DNA of 64,000 nt from Hemibagrus wyckioides. Lineage: Eukaryota; Chordata; Actinopteri; Siluriformes; Bagridae. Numbering within the stretch: position 1 is the stretch's first letter; the number at the start of each line of letters is the position of its first letter. The translations under genes and the position numbers were made by a program. Of the stretch, positions 47,201 through 63,153 are shown piece by piece. Location of the stretch: positions 22,036,259 through 22,100,258 of the forward strand of contig NC_080714.1 in NCBI RefSeq assembly GCF_019097595.1, given 5' to 3'. The notes under the pieces are model-generated. The model ran no database searches. It saw nothing but the letters and a program-made list of their open reading frames with translations, and was not told the DNA's origin.

Positions 47201-50127
47201 AGCCATTACATATATGACATTACAAATATCATCAGCAAACTGCTTACAATCTCTTGCCAAATCTCTAGATTCTAACCTGTGCTCTTCAGCTTTAAAAACA
47301 AAGGCTTACAGTATAACGGAACATAGTTTCTAGGGATAACGGATACCTGGTTGTAGATGTTGTGCTGATTGACATGGTTTTTGTGAAAGGTAAGCTTCAG
47401 ATATGTCCCAACGGCATCTACATGAACTGACTTCAATTCTCGTGCTCTGAAACCCGTCTTTTCATTAGAGGACAGTGACACGTACCTGCATAATACAGGG
47501 GATTAAGCAGTGCATCAGGTCACTCATTTACAAGTTTTACTACTTCCTCAAAACATGAGTCTTTACATTACATTTCTATTTCAAAATGTTCACAATAACT
47601 CTTTTTATTTGTCCAGTGTAAGTCTGAGTATGAAGCAAGCAGCAGTGCGTTACTGGAACTAACCCAAGTCTGCGGAACTGCTGAAGGCGATTGGGAGAAA
47701 CTGGTTCTCTGTCCCCAATGTGGAACTCCACCTTGGCAGAGATCAGGTACTGATGAGCCAGCAGCTGTAGCTTCCTGATGCGACATCGCTCCACCATCTG
47801 TAGTGTGATCTCCTGTGGGAAAGGACAGAACCTACACACAGCAACAGCAAACCCATTAAGATTAATGAGCACTGTCAGGAACACTGTAAGACATCTCAAG
47901 ATGGTTAGAAACTAAAGCTCACCTGCTGTAAACCCAACTTGAAGGTAACCTTTGTTTCATGTTTAATTTTTTGAAAACTTGAGTTCAAATATCCAAAACT
48001 TGTCATGACAATCAGTGTTTAAGAGAAGAGACGAGATAAGTTCACATAATTTAATGGGGCTATCACATTTTACACTGAAAATAATCAGGGCTGAATAACA
48101 GACGTTTATTTAACATTTCACACACTTTTCATGCTTCTATAGTCTCATTATCTTTCACTGCTTTCTTATTTGCAAATATTTGTGAAAATTTGGAACTCCA
48201 ATGAGCTTTTTGGAGTTATACACTATATTGCCAAAAGTATTCGCTCACCTGCCTTGACTCGCATATGAACTTAAGATATGACATCCCATTCCTAATCCAT
48301 AGGGTTCAATATGACGTCGGTCCACCCTTTGCAGCTATAACAGCTTCGACTCTTCTGGGAAGGCTGTCCACAAGGTTTAGGAGTGTGTTTATGGGAATTT
48401 CTGACCATTCTTCCAGAAGCGCATTTGTGAGGTCACACACTGATGTTGGACGAGAAGGCCTGGCTCTCAGTCTCCGCTCTAATTCATCCCAAAGGTGTTC
48501 TATCGGGTTGAGGTCAGGACTCTGTGCAGGCCAGTCAAGTTCATCCACACCAGACTCTGTCATCCATGTCTTTATGGACCTTGCTTTGTGCACTGGTGCA
48601 CAGTCATGTTGGAAGAGGAAGGGGCCAGCTCCAAACTGTTCCCACAAAGTTGGGAGCATGGAATTGTCCAAAATGTCTTGGTATGCTGAAGCATTCAGAG
48701 TTCCTTTCACTGGAACTAAGGGGCCAAGCCCAGCTCCTGAAAAACAACCCCACACCATAATCCCCCCTCCACCAAACTTTACACTTGGCACAATGCAGTC
48801 AGACAAGTACCGTTCTCCTGGCAACCGCCAAACCCAGACTCGTCCATCAGATTGCCAGATGGAGAAGCGCGATTCGTCACTCCAGAGAACGTGTCTCCAC
48901 TGCTCTAGAGTCCAGTGGCGGCGTGCTTTACACCACTGCATCCGACGCTTTGCATTGCACTTGGTGATGTATGGCTTGGATGCAGCTGCTCGGCCATGGA
49001 AACCCATTCCATGAAGCTCTCTGCGCACTGTTCTTGAGCTAATCTGAAGGCCACATGAAGTTTGGAGGTCTGTAGCGATTGACTCTGCAGAAAGTTGGCG
49101 ACCTCTTCGCACTATGCGCCTCAGCATCCGCTGACCCCGCTCCGTCAGTTTACGTGGCCTACCACTTCGTGGCTGAGTTGCTGTCGTTCCCAAACACTTC
49201 CACGTTCTTATAATACAGCTGACAGTTGACTGTGGAATATTTAGGAGCGAGGAAATTTCACGACTGGATTTGTTGCACAGGTGGTATCCTATCACAGTTC
49301 CACGCTGGAATTCACTGAGCTCCTGAGAGCGACCCATTCTTTCACAAATGTTTGTAAAAACAGTCTGCATGCCTAGGTGCTTGATTTTATACACCTGTGG
49401 CCATGGAAGTGATTGGAACACCTGATTCTGATTATTTGGATGGGTGAGCGAATACTTTTGGCAATATAGTGTATGTCCACAGGACTGAAAAGAGCTACCA
49501 GAACCTCACGATAAAAGATTTTTGTCTATAGGTTGCAGAAAAGGTCTGTGGCTGGTCACTTCCTCTACCTCTCTTCCTCTGTTAAAGTAGGCAGCCCTTG
49601 GCTATATTTATTGGGAAAACCTTCTAGGATGAAATTTTTGTGTTGAAAAAATAGCTAAAAAAGTCACAATTTCAAATACATACTAGCTCGTGTTTTAGAT
49701 CACAAGGCCTAAAATTAGAGCTGGGCATTGTGACCTGCATGTAATGACATGTTACATTATCTTTAGGTCTATTGGGTGTTGCTGCTTTTTTATAACTGGA
49801 CTCTAGAACTATTTTACAGTTCCTTATCATACTTAACATACTACTTTGTGCTTACTTTGTGTTTATTAGAATAATCAGTTACTGCATAAAAACCTTTAAA
49901 CAAACACCTGTCTGTAGGAGCTTTATCCTATCCCTGCTTGCCATACCTAATTTCACTGACATTTAATTCTGTCATACAGATAATCACATTGCTCTTTCCC
50001 ACAGCAATATTTACCTGGCAGATCTCCAGCCATTGACAGTAGGGGCATGAACCATCAACTCTCTGGCACTGTAATTCTCCTCATGACCAGACCAGCTGAT
50101 CACAGTAAACCCTATCTTACGTGGCAT
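22197..50127 (-). CDS. cep104: Centrosomal protein 104 (CEP104)
   Basis: CEP104 sits at distal centrioles and cilium tips, binds tubulin, EB1 and CP110-CEP97, and supports cilium formation. Twenty-one coding exons on -: 50127-50015, 47831-47664, 47485-47347, 46770-46708, 45768-45692, 45536-45365, 42125-41970, 41180-40965, 40024-39818, 39467-39300, 37098-36925, 35843-35667, 31919-31719, 31416-31324, 30779-30719, 30643-30571, 30327-30219, 27110-26972, 26612-26536, 23555-23462, 22333-22197. They give 937 residues (human about 925). Order: N-terminal jelly-roll ([20 protein letters not shown], about 1-160), coiled coil (200-296), low-complexity linker, TOG domain (about 438-677), second charged helix, then a zinc-finger array ([46 protein letters not shown]; about 720-880). 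The tail has TRIP at 920-923, an SxIP-type EB1-binding motif. The donor after exon 14 (31324) is the least certain boundary. Confidence 0.95.
23695..23722. repeat. (ACT)n microsatellite
   Basis: About nine ACT units lie in cep104 intron 19. The intron (23556-26535) otherwise holds no recognisable gene; a short L2-type tail lies at 26369-26407. Confidence 0.85.
26369..26407 (+). repeat. L2-type LINE/SINE 3' tail
   Basis: GTCACTTTGGATAAAAGCAT followed by GGTAAATGAATAAA is the characteristic 3' tail of fish L2-clade elements and the SINEs that use them. Upstream body is not recognisable. Confidence 0.6.
27116..27137. repeat. (CA)n microsatellite
   Basis: A short CA run starts directly upstream of the cep104 exon 18 acceptor on -, as a GT run in the transcript. 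Confidence 0.85.
27560..28240 (+). pseudogene. Decayed non-LTR retrotransposon, reverse transcriptase C-terminal region
   Basis: Conceptual translation across frame breaks gives [32 protein letters not shown], then [10 protein letters not shown], the conserved YxxLxxLKK / ITVWYG block of CR1/Rex1/L2-type LINE ORF2, followed by the usual C-terminal region. Stops and indels are frequent. It lies in cep104 intron 17, antisense to the gene. Confidence 0.75.
29330..29676 (+). pseudogene. L2-clade LINE 3' end fragment
   Basis: Translation gives [18 protein letters not shown] and further LPLPDI, the C-terminal APKxWNxLP block of L2-type ORF2. It ends with the tail ATCGCTCTGGATAAGGGAGT at 29635. It is antisense in cep104 intron 17. 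Confidence 0.75.
30890..30995 (-). repeat. Antisense SINE head fragment
   Basis: The reverse complement contains GTTCAGCAGATAGCATTATC and GTTTGATCCCTAGCTCTGG, matching the tRNA-derived head of the SINE type at 60960-61240. It lies in cep104 intron 14. Confidence 0.5.
32318..32460. repeat. Interspersed repeat (CTGATTGGTCAGAAGG type)
   Basis: CTGATTGGTCAGAAGGTGTT followed by GAATAATTTTC and a CTCTGATGACAGTTCCAG block matches the shorter copy at 2518 and resembles those at 37838 and, inverted, 34180. The family is probably a non-autonomous DNA transposon. It is in cep104 intron 12. Confidence 0.5.
33137..33180. repeat. (ATT)n microsatellite
   Basis: About 14 ATT units in cep104 intron 12. From 32760 to 35660 I see no gene other than this and short repeat fragments. 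Confidence 0.9.
36403..36434. repeat. (CA)n microsatellite
   Basis: About 15 CA units in cep104 intron 11. Confidence 0.9.
37838..37905. repeat. Interspersed repeat fragment
   Basis: AATCTGATTGGTCAGAATTA and the downstream GTTACAGGTTTCTATTAAT resemble the repeat at 32318. The cep104 intron 10 sequence from 37900 to 39290 contains nothing else I can identify. Confidence 0.4.
42671..42714 (+). repeat. L2-type 3' tail
   Basis: GTCACTCCGGGATAAAGGCG followed by TCTGCCGAATGCTGTAAATG is a well preserved L2/SINE tail in cep104 intron 6. Confidence 0.65.
42936..44187 (+). mobile_element. Tc1-like transposon with intact transposase, copy 1
   Basis: The ends are inverted repeats of about 31 bases, TACACTATATTGCCAAAAGT at the left and its complement at the right, next to TA target dinucleotides. 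The element is about 1.25 kb and lies in cep104 intron 6, antisense to the gene. A (TA)n tract of about 40 bases follows the right end. Confidence 0.95.
43072..44103 (+). CDS. Tc1-family transposase, full length
   Basis: The 343-residue protein starts [17 protein letters not shown] with a paired helix-turn-helix DNA-binding region ([40 protein letters not shown]). The DDE catalytic residues are all present: Asp in LWSDESRFS, Asp in [11 protein letters not shown] and Glu in [13 protein letters not shown]. It ends AAKGGPTSY. The frame is open upstream for another 78 codons, but that reaches outside the element, so the internal ATG after GTGAAAGA is the proper start. No stop or frameshift is present, so it may encode a working cut-and-paste transposase. 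Confidence 0.93.
   Translation: MGRSQELSEFQRGTVIGCHLCNKSSREISTLLNIPQSTVSCIIRTWKCLGTTATQPRSGRPRKLTERGQRMLRRIVRRGRQLSAESIATDLQTSCGLQISSRTVCRELHGMGFHGRAAASKPYITKCNAKRRMQWCKARRHWTLEQWRRVLWSDESRFSIGQSDGRVWVWRLPGERYLSDCIVPSVKFGGGGIMVWGCFSGAGLGPLLPVKGTLNASAYQDILDNSMLPTLWEQFGAGPFLFQHDCAPVHKARSIKTWMTESGVEELDWPAQSPDLNPIEHLWDELERRLRARPSRPTSVCDLTNALLEEWSKIPINTLLNLVDSLPRRVEAVIAAKGGPTSY
44188..44232. repeat. (TA)n microsatellite
   Basis: TA dinucleotides lie directly against the right end of the intact Tc1 element, as expected for a TA-targeting transposon. Confidence 0.9.
44235..44556 (-). mobile_element. Degraded Tc1-type element remnant
   Basis: The right end GTGATCCCAAACTTTTGAGT is the inverse of the terminus at 17401. 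Internal AAGAACAGGACATGCTGACA and AGTTAGAAATAATGATTTTG match 17480-17530. TATAGCAATTACAGCCTGGG and CATTCTAGCTGTCAATTTGT are antisense C-terminal transposase debris. The left terminus is missing, apparently beside the intact Tc1 insertion. Confidence 0.65.
48219..49473 (-). mobile_element. Tc1-like transposon with intact transposase, copy 2
   Basis: It belongs to the same family as 42936-44187, with ends TACACTATATTGCCAAAAGT and TTTTGGCAATATAGTGTA. It is about 1255 bases long, lies in cep104 intron 1 and is in the same orientation as cep104, so inverted relative to copy 1. The left end abuts a doubled TATA. Confidence 0.95.
48306..49337 (-). CDS. Tc1-family transposase, full length
   Basis: The 343-residue reading frame ([19 protein letters not shown] to GGPTSY) differs from the copy at 43072 at about eight residues, for example GYHLC for GCHLC, TVRREL for TVCREL and GVDELD for GVEELD. 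The DDE residues in [16 protein letters not shown] and NPIEHLWDE are intact. There is no frameshift or stop. The frame is open for 28 further codons upstream, but the MGRS start is the family start. Its host intron is transcribed in the same direction. Confidence 0.93.
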   Translation of the reverse strand: MGRSQELSEFQRGTVIGYHLCNKSSREISSLLNIPQSTVSCIIRTWKCLGTTATQPRSGRPRKLTERGQRMLRRIVRRGRQLSAESIATDLQTSCGLQISSRTVRRELHGMGFHGRAAASKPYITKCNAKRRMQWCKARRHWTLEQWRHVLWSDESRFSIWQSDGRVWVWRLPGERYLSDCIVPSVKFGGGGIMVWGCFSGAGLGPLVPVKGTLNASAYQDILDNSMLPTLWEQFGAGPFLFQHDCAPVHKARSIKTWMTESGVDELDWPAQSPDLNPIEHLWDELERRLRARPSRPTSVCDLTNALLEEWSEIPINTLLNLVDSLPRRVEAVIAAKGGPTSY

Positions 50128-51430
50128 CGTGCTCCTCTGTGCTGTTAACAGACAGGTAGATCCAGGTGATGATGGGGATGAAGCTGTGGAACTTCCAACA
50201 GTTTTAGCCTTGAAGATTTTATTTTCTAAAGACTAAACAATCTTCCAAAAAAAACAAACAAACAACAACAAAAAAAACAAAAAACAAAAAAACCCCACCA
50301 CCAATAGTGGTATGTAATATTAATTTAAAGTCTTCAGGTTAAAGGTTAAATTTTAATATTTTTTTCTTTCAGAATAATAACGTTAATAATGACCCTGTTT
50401 TCATGGATGGGCCAAACAGGAAGCTGCCCCAGGTCCACGTCAAGTACAGATGGCTTTATCTGTCCACTGACATACAGAATAAAACTGCTTTGAATGGGCC
50501 TGTGTGATCGCACAATGATGGTGAAATATGGAGGCTTATGCATCGTTTGCACTTCATCAGATGCAGTTGATAAACAAAGTCTGCACTCGTCCATTTGAGT
50601 CATGATATGTAAAAATGAATCCAAGATAAAATCATATCAGATCTTTGATCCATGCTTGTGCAACAACCTGCTGTATACGTCATAGTCTGGGCTATGGGGA
50701 CAGGTGGCTAGACAGAAGCCCTTTCTTCTCAGCCCACCTAAATTTAGCCAAACACTCACGACTGCATGATGAGACATGATGTGCATTCAAAAAGAACACG
50801 CAAAGCACACCATACGCACAATGTACCATTTTTCTACAGGCATCATGCTATAGGGCTACTTCACTTTAGCTAAGACTGTGGCTCTAATGAGGATAGAGGT
50901 AATCTCTCAATCTTTAAAATTTCCTCTTCTAGCAGAATAATAGCCCAGTGCACAAATTCAGAAGAACGGCTTCAGGAGAAAATCATCAACATTTTGAAAT
51001 AACCCAGTCAGAACAAAGGTCTAAATAGTCACAAAAACCTGTAAAATGACTTGAAAAGGGCTGAGCAGAGGCTAATCATTTAATAAATCTGAATTATCTT
51101 TGCAAGGAAGAGAATAATAAAATTGTGAAATCAAGATGTGCTAAGTTGGCTCTTAACCAAAAAGACTGTGTGTTGAATTGCAAGCAAAAGGTTACAAGCA
51201 AAACCCATCCCAGGGCAAAACCACGCACACTCACACACCCATGCACACACTATAGACATTATTGTGACGCCAATCTGCCTACAGCACTGAGGGAAGGAAA
51301 CCAGAGTACCCAGAGGAAACCCCTGTGGACAAATTCTGTCCACACAGGATAGTTATGGGAATCGAACCCCAAATCCTGGAAGTGTGAGGCAAACATGCTA
51401 ACCACTAAGCCTACATAAAGTTATTGCTTG
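50128..51430 (-). other. cep104 5' UTR intron with antisense SINE
   Basis: The bases before the cep104 ATG show TCTGTTAACAG on -, a splice acceptor at about 50138, so the 5' UTR starts in an exon further upstream. From 51190 to 51415 a tRNA-SINE lies on - (GGCTTAGTGGTTAGCATGTT, GGGGTTCGATTCCCAT). An A-rich stretch (CAAACAAACAACAAC) is at 50250-50295. Confidence 0.55.
51190..51415 (-). repeat. tRNA-derived SINE
   Basis: Reading on -, the head GGCTTAGTGGTTAGCATGTT contains the A-box and GGGGTTCGATTCCC the B-box. The body includes TTTCCTCTGGGTACTCTGGT. It is similar in type to 9130-9385 but better preserved. Confidence 0.85.
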
Positions 51431-52591
51431 TACACTGATCAGGCATAACATTATGACCACCTGCCTAATATTGTGTTGGTCCCACATTTGCTGCCAAAAC
51501 AGCCCTGACCCGTCGAGGCATGGACTTCAATAGATCCCTGAAGGTATGCTGTGTTATCTGGCACCATGATGTTAGCAGCAAATCCTTTAATTCCTGTAAG
51601 TTGCAAGGTGGGACCTCCATGGACTTGTTGGTCAGGCACATCCAACAGATTGGATTGAGAGCTGGGGAATTTGGAGGCCAAGTCAACACCCTAAACTTTT
51701 TGTGCTCATCAAACCATTCCTGAACCATTTTTACTTTGTGGCACTGCACATTATCCTGCTGAAAGAGGCCACAGCCATCAGAGAATGCCGTTTCCATGAA
51801 AGTGTATACATGGTCTGCAACAATGCTTAGGTAGGTGGTACGTGTCAGAATAACATCCACATGGATGGCAGGACCCATGGTTTCCCAGCAGAACATCGCC
51901 CAAAGCATTACACTGCCTCTGCCGACTTGCCTTCTTCCCATAGTGCATCCTGGTACCATGTGTTCCCCAGGTAAGCGACGGACACGCACCCGGCCATCCA
52001 CATGATGTAAAAGAAAATGAGATTCATCAGACTAGGCCACATTCTTCCATTGCTCCATGGTCCAGTTCTGATGTTCACATGCCCATTGTTGGCACTTTCA
52101 GTTGTGCACAGTGGTCAGCATGGGCACCCAGACTGTTCTGCAGCTATGCAACCCCATATGCAAAAACTGTGATGCACTCTGTATTCTGACACCTTGCTAT
52201 CAGAACCAACATTAACTTCTTCAGCAATGTGATCAAAAGTAGCTTGTCTGATGGATCAGACCACACAATCCAGCCTTCGCTCCCGACGTGCATCAATGAG
52301 CCTTGGCCGCCCATGACCCTGCCGTCGGTTCACCACTGTTCTTTCCTTTTCACTTTTGATAGATACTGACCACTGCTGCTCTGATCCAGTCGTTTAGACA
52401 TCACAATTTGTCCCTTCGTCAAACTCGCTCAAATCCTAACGCTTGCCCATTTTTCCTGCTTCTAACACATCAACTTTGAGGACAAAATGTTCACTTGCTG
52501 CCTAACATATCCCACCAACTAACGTGCCATGATGAAGAGATAATCAATGTTATTCTCTTCAGCACTTATAATGTTATGCCTGATCGGTGTA
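51431..52591 (-). pseudogene. Tc1-like transposon of a third family, defective
   Basis: Inverted ends TACACTGATCAGGCATAACA and GTTATGCCTGATCGGTGTA bracket about 1.16 kb. On -, the transposase is decayed: a TAG replaces the Trp just before SDESHF, and the open part starts only at MDGRVRVRRLPGEH (52001). The second Asp survives in FQQDNVQCHK, but the Glu region reads NPICWMCL, apparently after loss of the NPIE codon. The N-terminal half contains several stops. It lies in the cep104 5' UTR intron or upstream region. Confidence 0.9.
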
Positions 52592-52882
52592 TGTTTATCC
52601 GGTTATGTATTAGGTCTAGGATAAGTAAAGACTAAGGCCTAATGACGCTTTAAATTCATAAGTCTTGAAATATACCTTTATAAAAGGAGATATTATAAAG
52701 TTAAATACCTGGATAATAAATATAGGAGGTTAGTAGCGAGGTCAGTGCATGAATTAAAAAGTCTTGTGAACAACACCGAGACAGATGTCATGGCAGTGTG
52801 TAGTGTCCATCCCTGACCTCTGTGTGTCGCGTACAGACTGCACTAACCCGGAGGCTGCAGTGTTGTGATTTGTTAAGACATT

Positions 52883-52897
52883 GTTAGTCTTAGCAAC
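52883..52897. promoter_or_regulatory. Candidate RFX X-box
   Basis: GTTAGTCTTAGCAAC has a perfect AGCAAC half-site and an imperfect left half. RFX factors bind X-boxes upstream of ciliary genes, and cep104 is ciliary. The cep104 transcription start is not known here, so function is inferred. Confidence 0.35.
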
Positions 52898-53199
52898 GAG
52901 CTGTAACAAAACGGCACAGCAACCCCAAGCCTAGCCTTTTAGTTTTGTCTAAAATATATTACTGCATTGTGTTACATTCACACATTTATCAAATCACACC
53001 TATATGGTGGCTGGATAAGTCGTTTTAAGCGAACACAGCTGACTTAAACCCTAATGATAAACAAACCAGCAACTAGTGTCAGTGCTAAGAAGCTTTTAAA
53101 TGAACGGCGGACACCTTACAAAAACCTAAATGAAAATATAGCTTTCATTATATAATCCGAGGAAGACAAAAAAAAGCGGTTTTAAATATATTTACCCAA

Positions 53200-53502
53200 A
53201 TACAATGACAACTTGTTAGTTCCATGTCATCCCCAAAACCACTATTTGACAACTGTAAGCTTTGCGCATGCGCATTCTGTGTCTCCTCTGGCATATGTAT
53301 TTTTTTTCTGGCCTAGTCTTACATCTTTATGTTTTATATATATTTACATATATTAATATTTATTGGTGAAGATAACATTTTATGGGTGTTCTGTAGGTGT
53401 TACTACTTTACAACAATAAAGTTTTAAATAAATCGTAAATCCACCCCAACTCCCCCGGAAAGAATTGTCTTAGTCTTTCCGGTGTGGCGTTTGTTTGGCA
53501 CT
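53200..53502. promoter_or_regulatory. Divergent cep104/lrrc47 promoter region
   Basis: TGCGCATGCGCA at 53263-53274 is a full palindromic NRF1 motif. ETS-type sites CCGGAA at 53455-53460 and TTTCCGG at 53476-53482 flank the probable lrrc47 start. The ATG of lrrc47 follows at 53503. No TATA box is evident. The cep104 non-coding first exon probably lies to the left of this region. Confidence 0.55.
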
Positions 53503-60705
<7,203 letters not shown>

Positions 60706-60959
60706 CCAGCTTCAACAGACAACCCGTGAAAGCTGTGTTAAACTAGTAGCTGTGTGTAAAAGACCAGCATCCATAGGTATACTGTAAACTTTCATACTCA
60801 GTTTTTAAACAGTAGTTATTGTCCGGTGCAAAAGTTTGTATTCACATGGTTTCTGGGTGGATGCTCAGTTTTATAATTTGTTGATCAGTAACATAATTCC
60901 AATGGCGCATATTCTGCAAAAAAAACAATAGTACAAAAACAAAAAGAAAAATGAATATT

Positions 60960-61240
60960 TTCACCATGAGAACAGTTCATTGGCACGGTATTGCTGGCTC
61001 ACAGCTTCAGCTTCCCGTATTTGATCCGGTGCTCAGGTTACTGGCTGTGGGTAGAGTGTCTGAGCATGTTCTCTTCTCTAGTTTTCACCCACCTCTCAAA
61101 AACATACATGTCTGTGGATTGGCTAAAAGAAACAGAACGTGTGCTCTGTGATGGACTGATGTCCCTCACCAGTGTTACTGGGACCCACTACAATCCCAGA
61201 GCAACAAAAAGAGCTAACTGAAAGTGTGTGAGTTTTGCCC
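60960..61240 (+). repeat. SINE fragment downstream of lrrc47
   Basis: GCTGGCTCACAGCTTCAG, TTTGATCCGGTGCTCAGGTT, ATACATGTCTGTGGATTGGC and GATGGACTGATGTCCCTCAC are diverged forms of a fish SINE, in order. It lies in the probable 3' UTR of lrrc47. Confidence 0.7.
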
Positions 61241-62181
61241 TGAGCCTCCCTGTCTCTAGATATGATCTAAATGACACGTGACATGGTTAAAACAGATGTC
61301 TAAAAGAATGTGTAGGGGGTCAAATGTTAATAGAGAATCTAAAAAAATGTTACTAGAGGATCTAAAAGCTAATCGAGTTAATAGATAATATCTGTAACAG
61401 GTCCTAATTATTTCTAAGAATCTATGAAACCCAACAGACTAAATAGCTCCCTTAAATCTTTACCTTTTTTTAAAATTCATAATTTTGGTAACTTTTGCAC
61501 TTGACTGTAATTATTAGTAAAGTTTTCTGTTAAAAACTGTACAATATCTTTCAGTTTTTTACTCATTTGTACTTAATTTCATTTTCTTTTTTTAAACAGT
61601 TTATTCATTGCCATTCAATCTGGCCATTACAAATAGAATAAAGCAACAGCTACTAGTATGAGGAAAAAATATTCAACTAAGCACTTATCACTAAATAAAT
61701 AAACTTCAAATCTATTGCTGTTTGTTTCCTGGTTTTTCTTTTATGGTTTTAACTTTTTCTGAATGCAAGCATATTAAACAGAATCACAGGTCACTTTTCA
61801 GGTGAGTATAGAGATTGTCTTTACATAATTCCTGTTACAAAAACCTCACTAAGCCACACAGAGACTGAAAGGCTAGTTAACAACCTTCTAATTATTTTCC
61901 TTCTTTATAAAATTACACATCAAAATCTTTGTTTAAATGAGAGGAGGATCACTGAGGATCACGGCTCAGGTTTGGTTGGTGATTCATGGCTCACTGTGAA
62001 AGCACCGGATAAGGTTACAGATCAAATGACTGGCAGCGGACTAGATACATGAAGCTGATAGGGCAAGAGATTATAAAACGTGAGAAGGGAGCTCCAGACA
62101 AGACTTTGGCTCGCATCATGCCACGCAACACATGAAACAACCTGACTATCTAAAGATATACATTATATTTATAAACAAGCT
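61240..62181. other. lrrc47 3' flank and upstream region of the next gene
   Basis: AATAAA at 61637-61642 may end lrrc47. The bases from about 61900 to 62181 may be promoter or 5' UTR of the reading frame at 62182. No repeat or other gene is recognisable. Confidence 0.35.
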
Positions 62182-63153
62182 ATGAGGACCATTCAAGCAG
62201 CTAATCATCTAATAAGGAAGCAAGCCTGGGACAGAAAGACAAGATGGACTTGGAACGGACCTGATGAAGATCTAGAAGTCCAGGCGGGTCGTTTTAAACA
62301 GCTTGACTCTGCGAAGGAAGGCAGCCACTCTGCATACCGGTTTGCACCTGTAACATTGAATGGTTCTTCTCAAATACAGGAGAAACAAAGCAGCAAAGCT
62401 CAAGATTTCATCCTGAAACCTCGACAGGTCGTGTTGCAAAACACACAGGAAGATGAAACTAAAGAAGACGATGTGAACGCGCTCGTCACAAGCAACTCGC
62501 TTCCTCCGATATGTGGTTTGAGAGTAGGTACGGTACGTGGAGCAAAAAGTTGCATATCGAGTCAGCATGCTTTAGAAACGGGAAAGAAAGCGGGCGTATC
62601 ATCTAACGGTGCGAGAAGCGTCAGGACATTAATATGTAGGCAAAAGGAGCGAGCTCAGTTAACCAGCACAGTGGACATGATCTGCAGAAGTCTGGCTCCG
62701 TTCAGGGTGACTGAGTGCACTCAGGATTCACAGAGTCCTCTTCTACGGCGAGAGGAGAAGAAGAGGGCATGGATGAAACCTTCAGCTATGACACCTACCC
62801 CTTCCAGGGGGCATCTAGGTTTGGATAAGAAGAACCTGAGCTCTAATGACAGTGGAGTGATAACAAAAAGGATTAAGGACTCAGTGAGCGCGTGCGACAC
62901 CAAACGACACTCACAGCATCTCTCGGACTCGGCCATTGAGACGGAATCTCATAGCTCGCACATGAAGAGAGAAGAGGAGAGGAACCAAGGGATGGAGGAT
63001 GAAGAGGAGGTGTATTATACCACTAAGATGATTGCGGAATGGATAAGCAGAGTAAATGCAAGTCTCTTCTCCCCATTCAAGGATGAGTTGGATAAAACAC
63101 ATCTCAAGGAGGAAGATGTGGACACTATTAAAATTATCTATGGTCAAGACTAA
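62182..63153 (+). CDS. Uncharacterised 323-residue protein
   Basis: I do not recognise this protein. The frame is open for 972 bases with near-even codon use, far longer than chance for this AT-rich sequence. It starts MRTIQAANHLIRKQAW. Residues 20 to about 270 are polar, rich in Ser, Lys, Arg and Glu, and probably disordered. The last 50 or so are more ordered: EEEVYYTTKMIAEWISRVNA, then LFSPFKDELDKTHLKEEDVD and a terminal IYGQD. No signal peptide or membrane segment is seen. It could be the whole coding region or a large terminal exon. AATAAA at 63783-63788 could end the transcript. It lies 1.5 kb downstream of lrrc47, in the same direction. Confidence 0.6.
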   Translation: MRTIQAANHLIRKQAWDRKTRWTWNGPDEDLEVQAGRFKQLDSAKEGSHSAYRFAPVTLNGSSQIQEKQSSKAQDFILKPRQVVLQNTQEDETKEDDVNALVTSNSLPPICGLRVGTVRGAKSCISSQHALETGKKAGVSSNGARSVRTLICRQKERAQLTSTVDMICRSLAPFRVTECTQDSQSPLLRREEKKRAWMKPSAMTPTPSRGHLGLDKKNLSSNDSGVITKRIKDSVSACDTKRHSQHLSDSAIETESHSSHMKREEERNQGMEDEEEVYYTTKMIAEWISRVNASLFSPFKDELDKTHLKEEDVDTIKIIYGQD

